Part shown: positions 48,050 to 59,394 of the stretch, in pieces | How positions within the stretch are numbered: the first letter of the stretch is position 1 | Layout of the letters: each line of letters begins with the position of its first letter | Source of the DNA: Cucumis sativus | Taxonomy: Eukaryota > Streptophyta > Magnoliopsida > Cucurbitales > Cucurbitaceae | Assembly: GCF_000004075.3 (NCBI RefSeq) | Contig: NC_026657.2 | Coordinates: forward strand, 19,154,501 to 19,218,500 | Length of the DNA: 64,000 nucleotides | Direction: 5' to 3' | Program-made: the position numbers and the translations under genes | The notes under the pieces: model-generated | The model's database searches: none | What the model saw: the letters and a program-made list of their open reading frames with translations, nothing else | What the model was told of the DNA's origin: nothing

Positions 48050-48870
48050 CCTCTACAACAATTTTCTACCAACCTCCAAGAACTACTTTTCGATGACCTC
48101 CGATGGCCAACTTTCGACAACCATTTTTCGATGATCATTGTCGACCAACTTTTGACAAATGTTTTTCAGTGACAATTATCTGTCAAACTCTAAAAACTAT
48201 TGTTATCAACCTTAAGTCATTGTTTTCCTTCATTGTCATCAGACAACTCCATCAACTTCTTTCAGTAACCATGGCCAACCCTTTCGTTGATTTTTGTTCT
48301 ATAACTATCGTCGACTAAGTTTTGTTGACCATTTTTCAGTGACTATTGCTAGTCAACTTTCGTCGACTATTTCTTGGCGAGCATTGTCAGTCAACTTTCA
48401 TTGAAAGTTTTTTAGTGACCATTTCTAGCTAATATTTTTTTATCGATTTTTTTTTTTTTTTTTGTGATCGTTGCTATCCAACTTTCATCTATCTTTTTCA
48501 ATGAGCATTGTTGACTAACTTTCATTGAATATTTTTCAGTTATTGTTATTAGCCAGTGTTCGTTAACCATTGAATGTTTTTCAGTCACCTTTGCCGGTGA
48601 ACTTTCTTCAACCCTTTATTGGTGACTGTTGTCAGCCATTTTTTGAATACCATTGTTGACTAACTTTCGTCGATCGTTGTTTGGTGACCATTGTCGACCA
48701 ACTTTTGTCGATCGTATTTTAGTGACTTTTGTCGGCCAAATTTCGTCAACCATTTTTCAATAATCGTTGCATGTCAACTTTCATTGACTGTTTTCGATGA
48801 TCATTGTCGGCTAACTTTCATCTACCATTTTTCTATAACAATTGTTGGCCAATTACGTATTCGATTTTTT
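48050..48870. repeat. Degenerate ~38-45 bp minisatellite
   Basis: About 18-20 decayed repeats built from ATTGTCGACCAACTTT, CGTCGACCATTTTT and CAGTGACC. Spacing varies, with interruptions such as a T17 run near 48450. Reading frames across it are artefacts of the repeat. Confidence 0.7.
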
Positions 48871-48929
48871 GTCATAAAACTCGTAGATAGTAAATGTAAT
48901 TCGTTGACCGTCATTAAGTGTTATTTTTG

Positions 48930-50230
48930 TCATTTCAATAAAGTGTTATTGATTATTAGTTTTGTCTTAATAGTCTAAATCTAATAAACTAACATTCTAA
49001 GTTGTTTGATGAGTCTTGAGCTGTATGCAGAGACATACAGGGATCAATGTTTAAGATACAACATAAAAAGTCTATAGTATATGAGGAATAAGGTTAGGTA
49101 TCTTGTTCTGGTAACACTATGAATACGACTCACTTAGTATTTGATACAAAATGCAATGATCTAATACATTCACGTAGGTGACACGCGAGTGAGGATATCT
49201 TATGCAATGAGTTTGCATAAGACCAGATCACGAAATATTAACCACTACAAGTAACTTCGTTAACTAGTTAGGTTTTTATTTCATTAGGATGACCTATGTA
49301 ACTTCTCGTCTTAATCCTAAGTATATTATGAACTTCTGTTCGTGAATGATTGTCCTTTGATTTGTATGGATGAGAGTGGTCAATTTTTCGACTCAATATG
49401 CTTATCATTTCGGGGACAAGATCGAGTGGGGAGCTGGAAACATAATCACACAAGGTGAAATTCATTCCTTCCCGACTTTATGTAAAGTAGATGAGTATTC
49501 CTTTAAATTGTGTGTTCGGAACTTGAACAAAGAGCTCTACCTTATCTATGGCACGAGAGGGGTTTCTTTTTATTGGTTGGACCATAAACAGATTGTTCAT
49601 TAGATGAGCACTAGTAAGGATTAGAAGTAATCTAAGGGTAAAATGGTAATTTGACCCAGCTGGTGTTATGAACACTTGTAAAAGACTAACTTATTTGTTA
49701 TTGTTAACAAATATTGGTTAATGTGGTTAATAAGATTAATTAGTTTAGCAAATTAATCTAATATCGTCGTAGTTTCTGATCCGTAGATCCATTAGAACCC
49801 CTTCCTAGCAAAAAAGTGTAAGGTTAATATATATTGATTGTAATTTGAAATGTTCATATTTACTTTGAATTAATATAATGAATGGTGATACATTATAATA
49901 TAAAGTTTATATTTTAATTAAACTTTATAAGATAAATTTATTTTTTGGATATGATTCAAAATTAATTTATGAGAGAATAAAATATTTGAATAAGTTCAAA
50001 TATTATTTTAATGTGAATTAGATTCATATTAAAACTATGGATTAAAATTTAATACATACATGATACACATAAAAACTATAGGTTATGAGATAAATTTATA
50101 TATGAATATTATTCATATTTGGATTAAAATAAATATAAGATATTTAATTTAGTAATTAATTAATAGTTAATTTTCATAAATATAACAAAAAAATCAAAAT
50201 ATTTACGTGTCGGGTAACAAAATAAAAAAA
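48930..50230 (+). repeat. Old relative of the solo LTR family, plus orientation
   Basis: Follows the order of landmarks in the LTR at 32920-34939 (AATAAACTAA, the AGACATA segment, TTTGCATAAGACCAGA, GTGAAATTCATTCC, GGGTAAAATGGTAATTTGACCCAG) with heavy divergence. Its 3' portion pairs as an inverted repeat with 50750-51510. Confidence 0.6.
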
Positions 50231-50449
50231 TTCATAATATTTTCATAAATTTCAAGTTTCCCTTTAATAGTGTGGACAATTTTTTACTTATTTTTCTTCT
50301 TCTTTTTTGTGATTTATTTTCCTCTTCATATTATTAATTTCTTCCTAATTACTTCTTATTCAGTTTTCAATATTATGATTATTTATGTAAATATTTACCA
50401 ATTTCTTTATTTTCTCTTCTAAAATTTCTTCATTTTTCTTCATTTTTTA

Positions 50450-50740
50450 TCTTCTTGGTACAAGATTTAAATAATATTGGTACAAGATTTAAATAATATT
50501 GGTACAAGATTTAAACGATCATATAACAATATCTAAACAATCAGTTGTTTATTCCAAATAGATAGAAATAAATCATGCATTGTCACTAATAGATCATTTA
50601 GATTGGGTACAAGATCGTTTAGAATAGGTACAGGGTACAAGATCGTTTACACTTGGTACAAGATCATTTAAACTTAGTATAAAATCATTTAAACTTGCTA
50701 TAAGTTTGTTTAGACTAGGTATAAGAGTACAATATCTTAT
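50450..50740. repeat. Minisatellite, TACAAGATCGTTTA family, third locus
   Basis: A 22-bp unit, GGTACAAGATTTAAATAATATT-like, occurs two to three times at 50457-50515. About seven looser copies of TACAAGATC(A/G)TTTA follow. It is the same motif family as 30330-30505 and 32620-32765. Confidence 0.65.
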
Positions 50741-50749
50741 TTGAATGAA

Positions 50750-51510
50750 TATTTATCTGATATCTTATAGATTTAATTAGATAAAACTAAATTATTAGTC
50801 AATTCTTCAATTAATTAATAACTAAATTAAATATTTTATATTCAACTTAAATTAAATTTTGAATCATATTCAAATATAAGTTTCTCTCCTAACCAATAAT
50901 TTTAATATGAATCCAATTTATATTAAATTAATATTTAAACTCATTCAAATATCTCTTGTAAATTAATTTTGAATCATATCCAAAATTAAATTTATATAAT
51001 AAAGGTTATAAACTTTATACTATAATGTATAGGGAAATTGCAATTGATGGCTATTTTAGCAATAATAATTAAGGATATAGCACCATTTTAAAAAAATTGC
51101 AAATATAGCAAAGCTATCACTGATAGACTCGTATCGTTGATAGACTTCATATGGTATATCAGTGATAGACCAATATTTGCAACATGGTCTATCAGTGATA
51201 GACTTATATCATTGATAGAATTTGACAAATTTTGCTATATTTGCAAATTTTTTAAAATTGTGCTATATACTTAATTAATTTGAATTTAATTGCTAAATTT
51301 GCAACTATCCCTAATGTATAATTATACATTAAATTAATTACCATTGTAAATCTGAACATTTCAAATCACAACCAGTATAAATAAATATCATTACCATTTA
51401 CAAGTTGGAAAGGGGGCCTAATGGATCTACAAATCAGAAGCTGCAACGATCTGAGATTAATTAGCTAAAGTCATTAACCACGTTAATCAATATTTGTTAA
51501 CTTTGTGTAC
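50750..51510 (-). repeat. Old relative of the solo LTR family, minus orientation
   Basis: The reverse complement matches about 49690-50160: GTTAACAAATATTGATTAACG, then GATCCATTAG, then GATTTGAAATGTTCA. It is interrupted by the MITE at 51032-51311. Confidence 0.6.
51032..51311. mobile_element. MULE-type MITE, 280 bp
   Basis: The ends are inverted repeats: GGGAAATTGCAAT at the left, and the right end reads GGGATAGTTGCAAAT in reverse complement. They are flanked by a perfect 9-bp duplication, TAATGTATA, at 51023-51031 and 51312-51320, the length produced by Mutator-like transposases. The core contains several copies of the near-palindrome TCTATCAGTGATAGA and variants. There is no coding capacity. 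Confidence 0.85.
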
Positions 51511-52547
51511 ACTCCACCAAAAACTCATATATGAACTCTTCTCACGGTAGGTTATGTCAATTTTCCAAATATAATTCTTTTTACTAAAATGTTAGGTTGT
51601 TTTTGTAGAAGAACAAACAAACAACCAAAGGTATCAATGTCAAACTTGCATCTCGGTCAAAAGACAAAGTCAGTTTGAAAACATCCCACCAATAGTGAGT
51701 TTCAACACTATCCATTGTGCAATGAGCAATACCACCTTTCACCCAATTTGATATTGTCAAATGCAATAAAAAAAAAAAAATTAAATCTCATTATATCATC
51801 TGAGCAAGATACCTTTTGTAACAAATTTTATCGGAGTTAACACGTTCTTCACTCCTATTAATAGTTGTTATGTTGTCATATTTGACTTCACCACTAAAGG
51901 CAAATACAAGGTTAAAACCACACAACGAAATTCGAATTTAATTGCATAGACATCTACAACCAATACGTCAAAACGTGTATGAATATTTTTCTCGAACGTT
52001 GATAATGATTGTGACACCATAACTGAAATCTCATCAACATGTTGATCATGGTATCAACATTCCACGGAGATATAACTTATTATTTCAAATTGTATGGAAA
52101 TTAAAAAACTTAACAACCAAAGGAAAATAAAATGATTGATGGGTTGACGAAAAACACAGTGTTTTGATTACCAAAAACCAACAATTTTCTTAGACAAAAG
52201 AACAGCCTTTTTCAGTTGGCACACTTTATTGTCTACTTTTCATCTCTTTCTTGTCACATCCCAATAAGGATGTTAAAGATTTAACCTAGACCAAATTAAA
52301 AAGAAGAAAAGAAAAGAAAAGAAAAAAAACAAAGTGTAGAGTTGTTTAATTTTTTCACTGCAAAGTCGTTCGGAATTTGTCTGAAACAACTCTGCCAATC
52401 CCTGACACGCCTCTTTCTAAACACTACCCCCTTCAGTACGGCGAATAAAAAGATGCTAACACTTTTCCATTTCTCCTCTCCACCATATCAACAAACCTTG
52501 AGAAGTGAGAACTAAACAAACAAATCCCCCAAAATTCCCTTTCTTCC
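51511..52547. other. Upstream region of the LRR gene
   Basis: No gene was recognised. A-rich purine tract at about 52300-52328 (repeats of AAAAG). The last ~100 bp is the probable leader of the LRR gene. An AATAAAAAG at about 52445 is the nearest TATA-like sequence, about 100 bp before the ATG. Confidence 0.4.
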
Positions 52548-53948
52548 ATGGCTCTTCTTCTCTTTTTCATCACCCTTCTTCATTTTTCTTCCATTTCTAA
52601 CCAGCAACAACTCCCTCTGCTTTCTTCTCTCGAACGAGACTCTGTTTTTACCCTTCTCTCCGCTCTCAACTCCACCTTCCCTTGGCGGACCCTCTTCCCT
52701 GACCATGACCTCTGCTCCGCTCCTCCACACGGCATCGTTTGTGACTATTTTTATCAATCAATCAACAGTACGGTGCCTGACTCTGTTCATATCACTGAGA
52801 TGAGTTTTGGTGTTATTTCCGATTACTCTGCCAATCCGCCTTGTTCTTTCAACTCTACCATCGACCCAGTTCTTTTCTCGTCCTTTAGGTATCTGCGGAA
52901 GATTTTCTTTTATAAGTGTTTTACTGGCAATGTTGTTCTTTCTTTCTCCGGCGGTGTTTTGCCGGCGTTTGCTTCGACTTTGGAGGAGCTTGTTTTGGTG
53001 GATAATACGGCGTTGGTTGTTTCTATCGAAAGTTTGTTTGGAAATTTCACTAACTTAAGAAGAGCTATCGTTACTGGAAATAGCGTTTATGGCCAAATCC
53101 CGGAGTGTATTTCGGATTCCAGCGAACTGGAGGAGATTACGTTCTCACGGAATCGTCTTGGCGGTCAGATACCGGCGAGTATGTCGAAACTTAAGAAGCT
53201 GAAGATTCTTGATCTTAGTGGTAATTTCCTCGACGGATTTGTCCCTGAATCGATAGGAAACCTCACGGAGCTTTTGAAATTGGATTTAAGCTTCAACAGA
53301 ATCTCCGGCAGAGTACCGGAAAGTTACCGAAATCTGCAGAAACTGGAGTTTCTAGACTTGAGCTTCAATCGCTTTGGAAATTTCGGGATACCCAAATTTG
53401 TAACAGAGATTCCGAGGTTGAAGGAGGTTTATCTGAGCGGAAATTTAGTAGGAGGGAAGATTCCAGAGAGATGGGAGAAGGTTGAAGGGTTGTCAGCGAT
53501 TGGATTTTCCGGCATGGGTTTGACCGGGAAAATTCCTCCATCAATGGCGGTTCATCTGAGAAGTTTAAGCTATTTGGGACTGGACGGAAACAAACTTGAA
53601 GGGAGACTGCCGCCGGAGTTTGGGTTTTCGAAGACATTGAATGAAATCAATTTAGAGAACAATAATCTGAGTGGCAGAGTTCCGTTCTGTTCAAATTTCT
53701 GCGCAAAAATTGGGAAGAAATTGAGGTTGAAAGGGAACTCAGATCTTTGCGTTGACGAAGAACTGAAGAATGTGAAAAATGGAAGCATTTTGGGGAACAT
53801 GAAACTCTGCCAACAATCGAATATCTCAGATCAGTTTTTCTTTAATGGGTCTTTTTCTTCTTCTTCTCATTCATTGATATTTGAGTTTGGTAAGCTTCAA
53901 AATGTGGCGTTGATTGGAGTTTTGTGGATTTTGTTGGTGAAATTTTAG
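52548..53948 (+). CDS. LRR receptor-like protein, PII-2-like, single exon
   Basis: 466 codons without introns. Signal peptide at about 1-18. N-cap cysteines at C56 and C65. Then about nine plant extracellular LRRs between residues 143 and 380, with clear LxxLxLSxNxLxGxIP units (for example LKILDLSGNFLDGFVP at 218-233, and KEVYLSGNLVGGKIP at 292-306). The C-cap cysteines are C381 and C385. There is no kinase domain. The last ~15 residues are hydrophobic (LIGVLWILLVKF) after a Ser-rich stretch, fitting a membrane or GPI anchor. Sequence order resembles PIRIFORMOSPORA INDICA-INSENSITIVE 2 and TMM-type RLPs, which act at the plasma membrane in microbe or developmental signalling. The start ATGG sits in a good plant context (TTCCATGGC). 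Confidence 0.9.
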   Translation: MALLLFFITLLHFSSISNQQQLPLLSSLERDSVFTLLSALNSTFPWRTLFPDHDLCSAPPHGIVCDYFYQSINSTVPDSVHITEMSFGVISDYSANPPCSFNSTIDPVLFSSFRYLRKIFFYKCFTGNVVLSFSGGVLPAFASTLEELVLVDNTALVVSIESLFGNFTNLRRAIVTGNSVYGQIPECISDSSELEEITFSRNRLGGQIPASMSKLKKLKILDLSGNFLDGFVPESIGNLTELLKLDLSFNRISGRVPESYRNLQKLEFLDLSFNRFGNFGIPKFVTEIPRLKEVYLSGNLVGGKIPERWEKVEGLSAIGFSGMGLTGKIPPSMAVHLRSLSYLGLDGNKLEGRLPPEFGFSKTLNEINLENNNLSGRVPFCSNFCAKIGKKLRLKGNSDLCVDEELKNVKNGSILGNMKLCQQSNISDQFFFNGSFSSSSHSLIFEFGKLQNVALIGVLWILLVKF

Positions 53949-56337
53949 GAGGTTTTGGGATTAAGGAAAGAGGAATTAAGTGAGGGTTTGATTAAATATA
54001 ATAGAGAGATTAAGTAGGGAGATTACACTGACTGAGATGAAGTTTATATATAATATATTTAGGGTCTGAATGAGAGACAATGAGGAAAGTGGGGGAGGAA
54101 ACTTGTAATTAAGTTGTGTTAATTTACAGCTTTTATAGTCATATAAACCGTAATGGGATTTTGGTTTTAATTAAGTTTAAAGTTTATTTGGTTCATTATT
54201 TTTCATGCCTACTTCAATTTTGGTAGACATTCTTTTTGGGAATTGTAAACTTACCACTTTCTACTTTATTCTCGATTATTTTGTTGCTTTTTAATTTTTT
54301 TTATTAACATTTTCAAGACGTATTGCTTAAACAATTAGGAACGTTTTCCCTTTCCAAATTTAAATCAAATTCTAAAAATTAAAGAAAGAAAGAAAGAAAA
54401 TAAATTAGACACCATATCAAAACTATTGTATATTTTAATTTTAATTTTTAAAATTCATGTTTATTTTCTTTTGGTTTTCTTACGAAAGTAACATTTAAAT
54501 TTTTAGTTAAAAAACCATAACAAATAGATAAAATAAGGTATAGTTAGAGTGTACATATATTTGTGCATACCCATTATCCATCTATGATCTAATAATGAAG
54601 GTAAAACTAGTAAATATATGCTTTTCAAAAAAATCCTTCTATTTTAACTTTTTAAATTAAAACAAAGTATTCAAAAGACGTCATTAACATCAATGTCACT
54701 ATATTTTTTAAATTGCAAATGTAGCAAATTAAAACTAATAAACAATATTTGAGTGCTAAAGCTTATTTTATTCTTTTAGGCCTAGATGACTATTTTCATT
54801 CACTAACCAACATGACAATCTTCTCTTTCTTTCTTTATATAAGAAAGGTTTTTACTTATCCTTAGTTCATTTTAACATTCATCAATTCCAAATCGAGCTT
54901 CGTTTTAGCAACCAACTAACAGATTTGTGGTTCAAAACTCTCCACACTTTTTATTTTTGAAAAAAATAGATGCAATTAAAAAATAAATACAATATTATTT
55001 AATGTAACATACGTAGCCAAAACGAGTAAGTAGGTACCAAGATCCATTAAATAGAATAGAAGTCAAGAGTGCAAAATAATAGATCTTATTCATTACACAA
55101 TAATAGATTTACATAAAGAAAGATTAGTTTGCTGAATTTAATGAACAATGTACGAACATGTTGCAAAAAAAGAAGAGAGAAATAAAAAAATAATGGTGGA
55201 GGATGAATAATTAAACCTATTTTCAACCTAAAATGCAAGTAAAGGCATTCATTTCATCGCCCAATTATTTCATATGGTGCATCAATAGGTATAGGAACAT
55301 TTAATGATGTCATGTCTTTATTCATTTTTTCAAAAAATTGATGAAAAGGGACTGATTCCAAAGATTTGATTTTTAAATTTAAATATATATGTCCCAAAAT
55401 TATTGTTTTCTTTTTTATTATTATTATTTTATTAATATCTAAGATGGAGGATCCGATCCAAATTCTAAAAATAAAAATAATTAGCTGCTGCTTCTTCAAC
55501 TAGACTGTATCTATGCAATCAGTGGCGGATTCAGAAAATAGATTCAAATTTTTGGTTGGAAAGGGACTGACAAGTATGGTTACCATTGAACTACCTACAA
55601 ATATTAAACATTAATAGTTTTCTTTATACAAATTGTATAAAGACGATAAAGTTGAGTGAATCGGGGTTTGAGTCCCTGAGCCTATTTAAGAATGGTCTCA
55701 AGAATTATTTATAAAATTGCTATAAAATGTTGTTATTATAAGCCATGTCTCATTACAATAGACTTAAGAAGAATAGCAGATTTAGAGAAGAAAACAAAAA
55801 TGAGTCATTAATGGCTTTAATAATCATGCATATTTTCGTGAAACAAAGTTTTAGAATTTTTCGAAATTTATGGAGGTGGAAAAGTGCTAAATTGAAGGTA
55901 AAAAAAAGTGAGGGTATTGAATTTTTGTTGACTTACATGGTGTTTTCATTGATATTTTCTATGTGTTGATGGGTTTCTACATCATATAAGAGGTCAATTA
56001 ACATTTCCTTTCTATCATGAAAAACTCACAAAACTTAGAAAAAAACAACCAAATCATACTAAATGGAGATTTAACATAAATTATAATAAGTATTTTAATT
56101 TACTGGTACACAACCATTTACTGATTTAACTTTTTTTTTTAATTTAAGTACTATTTTCGTTCATATACTTTTAGTTTGTATTTACTTTGGTGTTTATATA
56201 TTTTCAAAATGTTTATTATAAATGTATTTTTAAACATTTAGTTTTATGTTTAACATATTCACGTCATTAACTTCGTCAATTATAATCACACACCACCAAG
56301 TACCTAAACTTGTCCAAAAATAGCCAACCACATTATT
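53949..56337. other. 3' flank of LRR gene and AT-rich intergenic DNA
   Basis: No gene is supported. On the minus strand, 55254-55499 is an open frame. Its C-terminal half, starting around SLESVPFHQFFEKMN, has a less biased composition than chance AT-rich frames. It is not recognised and could be a terminal exon or transposon relic. Confidence 0.4.
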
Positions 56338-57640
56338 CACTACAAGAAATCGGGGTTCTTTCAATGTCAACATGCATCGAAGAAAGATATCCCGACATAC
56401 ATGCAGACGTTGGGAAAGATGTTCGCATCGTTGGCTTTTTGGCCCTTAATCTCAAATTAATTAATTAGTGTTTTGATGATAACACATTTAAATTTTTATT
56501 GACCATTTTATTATTTTGAACAGTTATAATGTAGAGATCAAAACAGTAAATTTGACGCCTCTTGAATCACCGAGTTTAAACGAAGAAAATGTTTGCTAAA
56601 AAAAGCTTAACAGAAAAATAGCTGAAATGGTGACGTAACAACTAAGTATTCAATTTAAACCAATTATAGAAAGTCACTTGGAGCAACACAAAAGTAATGT
56701 GGCTATTGCTTTTGCTTTTTTTATTGCATTTTTTAAAAAAATGAATTTAATATTATTATTTAAGTTTGTGCTGGCTAGTTTTTTTAAAAGTAGTAAACTT
56801 CTTTTATTTAAGCTTTAAACATAAATGACACAAAACTTTTTCTTGATGCGTCTATTGCCGAAGGACAAAGACGTCGGAAAAACTTCTCTACCGACGTCAC
56901 ATTCATAAGTCGGGAGTAGGTCACCGCTGACGTCCCCTGTTGTTTTCTACGTCAAGAAACATTTCCATGATGTGTTGTTCACTATATCAGGGAATGGACA
57001 TCATTTCCGACGCTTTACGTGCGTCAAAAAATATTTTAAATATATATATATTTTTTCAATTTATTGATTTGTTTTTCAATCGTGCGATATTCTTTTCGGT
57101 TCCAATTCGATTTAAAGTGAATAAAATTGTAAAAATAACCAACAAATTACTAAACGGTTATATAAAATACTAAATCAAAATGAAATATATTATAAATTAA
57201 ATGTTAAATTGTCTAACAATGTTGAATGTTGCAAAAAAAATTACATAGAAAAGAAAAAAAATACATTGATGTCCTAATGGCCACTGACGTCATATTCCCA
57301 CAAGTCCACACATACAATGACACAAAAGTACATTTAGATATATATATCACCAAAGGCAAATTAAACAACTTAAAAGTTGATAAATATGTATCGCAAGTGC
57401 TCACAATCCCCTCTATGCCCAATTCATTTCCTCAACCATCTTCTTCATTTCTTCCATCTGTTGGCATTTTCTTATATCTGTTGAACATGCATCTCCAACG
57501 TTTTTGTTTGTTCTTCAATCAATCATTTAGCTTCTTCAAGTTTGATTCTTTGTTGCTCAATTAGGACTTTAGCTTCTTCGACCTCCCAAGAGTGCATTTC
57601 TTGCGAACATGAGGTCGAAGAACTAGTAATACTCTTCCTA
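56338..57640 (-). mobile_element. CACTA element fragment, one terminus
   Basis: CACTACAAGAAA starts at 56338, a textbook CACTA terminus, followed by GACG/CGTC-rich subterminal motifs (around 56370-56440 and again 56850-57020). At 57420-57620 the minus strand encodes a stop-interrupted, Glu/Lys-rich heptad segment (WEVEEAKVLIEQQ, then TLEMHVQQI) like the coiled coil found in CACTA-associated plant transposase proteins. No opposite terminus was found, so the right limit is approximate. Confidence 0.6.
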
Positions 57641-58500
57641 GACTTTATTGTTCACCTGGACTATAAGTTCATATTGTACAGTGGCCTAAGGCCTACATTC
57701 TTTAATATATTTGCATGTTTATACCTTTTCAATCTATCATTCCTTTATTGTTCACCTGTCAATGTGTTATCCGTAATTTAAGTTTGTGATAAGTTCTTGA
57801 TAAGAAGTTTAGCTTGTAAAGCTTATTGTGTTATTTGAGCTATAGTCATCACTTGGTTAGTGTATATCACCAACTACTCGAGAGAGCAAGTAGTAGAGAC
57901 ATGACTAATACGCGCAAGGAGCTTGGAGACAAACTCCACCTTGACGAGATAACTTTCATCATTTGTATCCCAAAAAGAGAACAAGTGTGGATATTTGGCG
58001 TCAAGAGGTTGCCACCCTTAAAAGAGAAGTGTTATAAGTCTTGTAAGTAAACCTTCTAGATATATCTCGTTTAACCAAGTTTTATCATTTGCATGATTGG
58101 AGATGAGCAAGCGTGGCGTTTAAGGCACTGAGAGGTGCTCGCATTAATCATAAACTACTTCACTAGGTATCGCATCAAGGCTACAACCAGACTTAATCAT
58201 CTAGTAACATGGAGACCTTCCTTCACTCTTTATTAACACAAGTTAGTGCATATACTTTCATCTCGTCGCCGTTCTTATTCCTCCTTTGCAAATTCCCTAG
58301 TGTAGATAGTAGATATAGTTTAAACTTACACTTTATATTGTATAGATAGTATTTTATACCGCCTAAATGAAGAGTAAACCTTAGAACTAAGCTTTGACAT
58401 CAATTCCCTTTGTTCGACCTTGGATTACCCAAGAAACCTATTATTTCGCTTACACTTGGACAAGCAATAGAAAAACTTGTACTCAACAAAGACTTAGTAA
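57641..58500 (+). repeat. LTR-like debris related to 41563-42990
   Basis: Shares an ordered set of words with 42230-42860, such as the CGACCTTGGATTACC...CGCTTACACTTGGAC region (58418-58465). Boundaries are unclear and there is no coding potential. Confidence 0.4.
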
Positions 58501-59394
58501 TTACGCGATGAAGAGAAAACATAGTGAACATCTCGCATGCAATGATCATGACCAATGACTCACTGCATATAATTAGATATAGACATACAAAACAATGCAC
58601 ACACTGAGTCCGCAACACAAAATGCATGAATCTCTTGACGACCATTATGTCGTCGCAGTTGAAATGAGACGCTTTTTTAGGTATTTTCCATTGGGGATAG
58701 TGCAGGTGGGTGATGCCAAGAGGGGAAGCAAGAAAAAATAAATGTGTTGACTAAGAAGCTGACAACAAGCCATAGTTTTTCACCAACACATAAAGCTTTA
58801 TACAATAGAGTGTATATGTATAAGAGACCAAGCTAATTACTCCCAAACAACAATAATAATAAGGGAAGAAAGAAGATGGTGGTAGATGTAACGTAGAGAC
58901 ATAAAACATAAAAATTGAAATTTCATGTGAAAAGTAACTTTTCAAAAAGGAAAGAAAAAGAAAGTAACTATTGAATACCAACTTTATAATTGATATAGAT
59001 ATAATAGCTCAACATTAATTTACATATATTCACTTCTCGGATTCTCACATCTCCATGCAACATACTTATTATTATTAAAAAAAAATTAACAACATAAATA
59101 TATTTGATAAAAATAGGTCAAGAAAATGATAGATGATATGAACAAAAGGTATATTACTTTTCAATTCTGTCCCCCATTAAAAGAAATTAGAAATTGAAAA
59201 AAGAAAAGAAAAGAAAAGAAAAAAACTTTAATAGGTTTGATGATAAACTTTCCTTAACCCAAAAAAAAAAAAAAAGAGTAAAAGTAAAACTATAAAATTA
59301 CCCTAAAGTACCTACTACCTTAGTAAACTACATAATTGCCCCTCTCCCCTTTTTTTCTTTCTTCCCCAAAAGCAAATATTTTATTAGTTAATTT
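58501..59394. other. 3' flank of the RIC gene
   Basis: No gene was recognised. AAAAG/GAAAA microsatellite-like runs near 59200-59225 and an A-run at 59261-59275. Confidence 0.45.

Noticed and set aside
48691..48978. 95-codon plus-strand frame
   Set aside because: It is a translation of the degenerate minisatellite.
57226..57564. 112-codon plus-strand frame
   Set aside because: It overlaps CACTA-derived sequence whose minus strand carries the recognisable coiled-coil segment.
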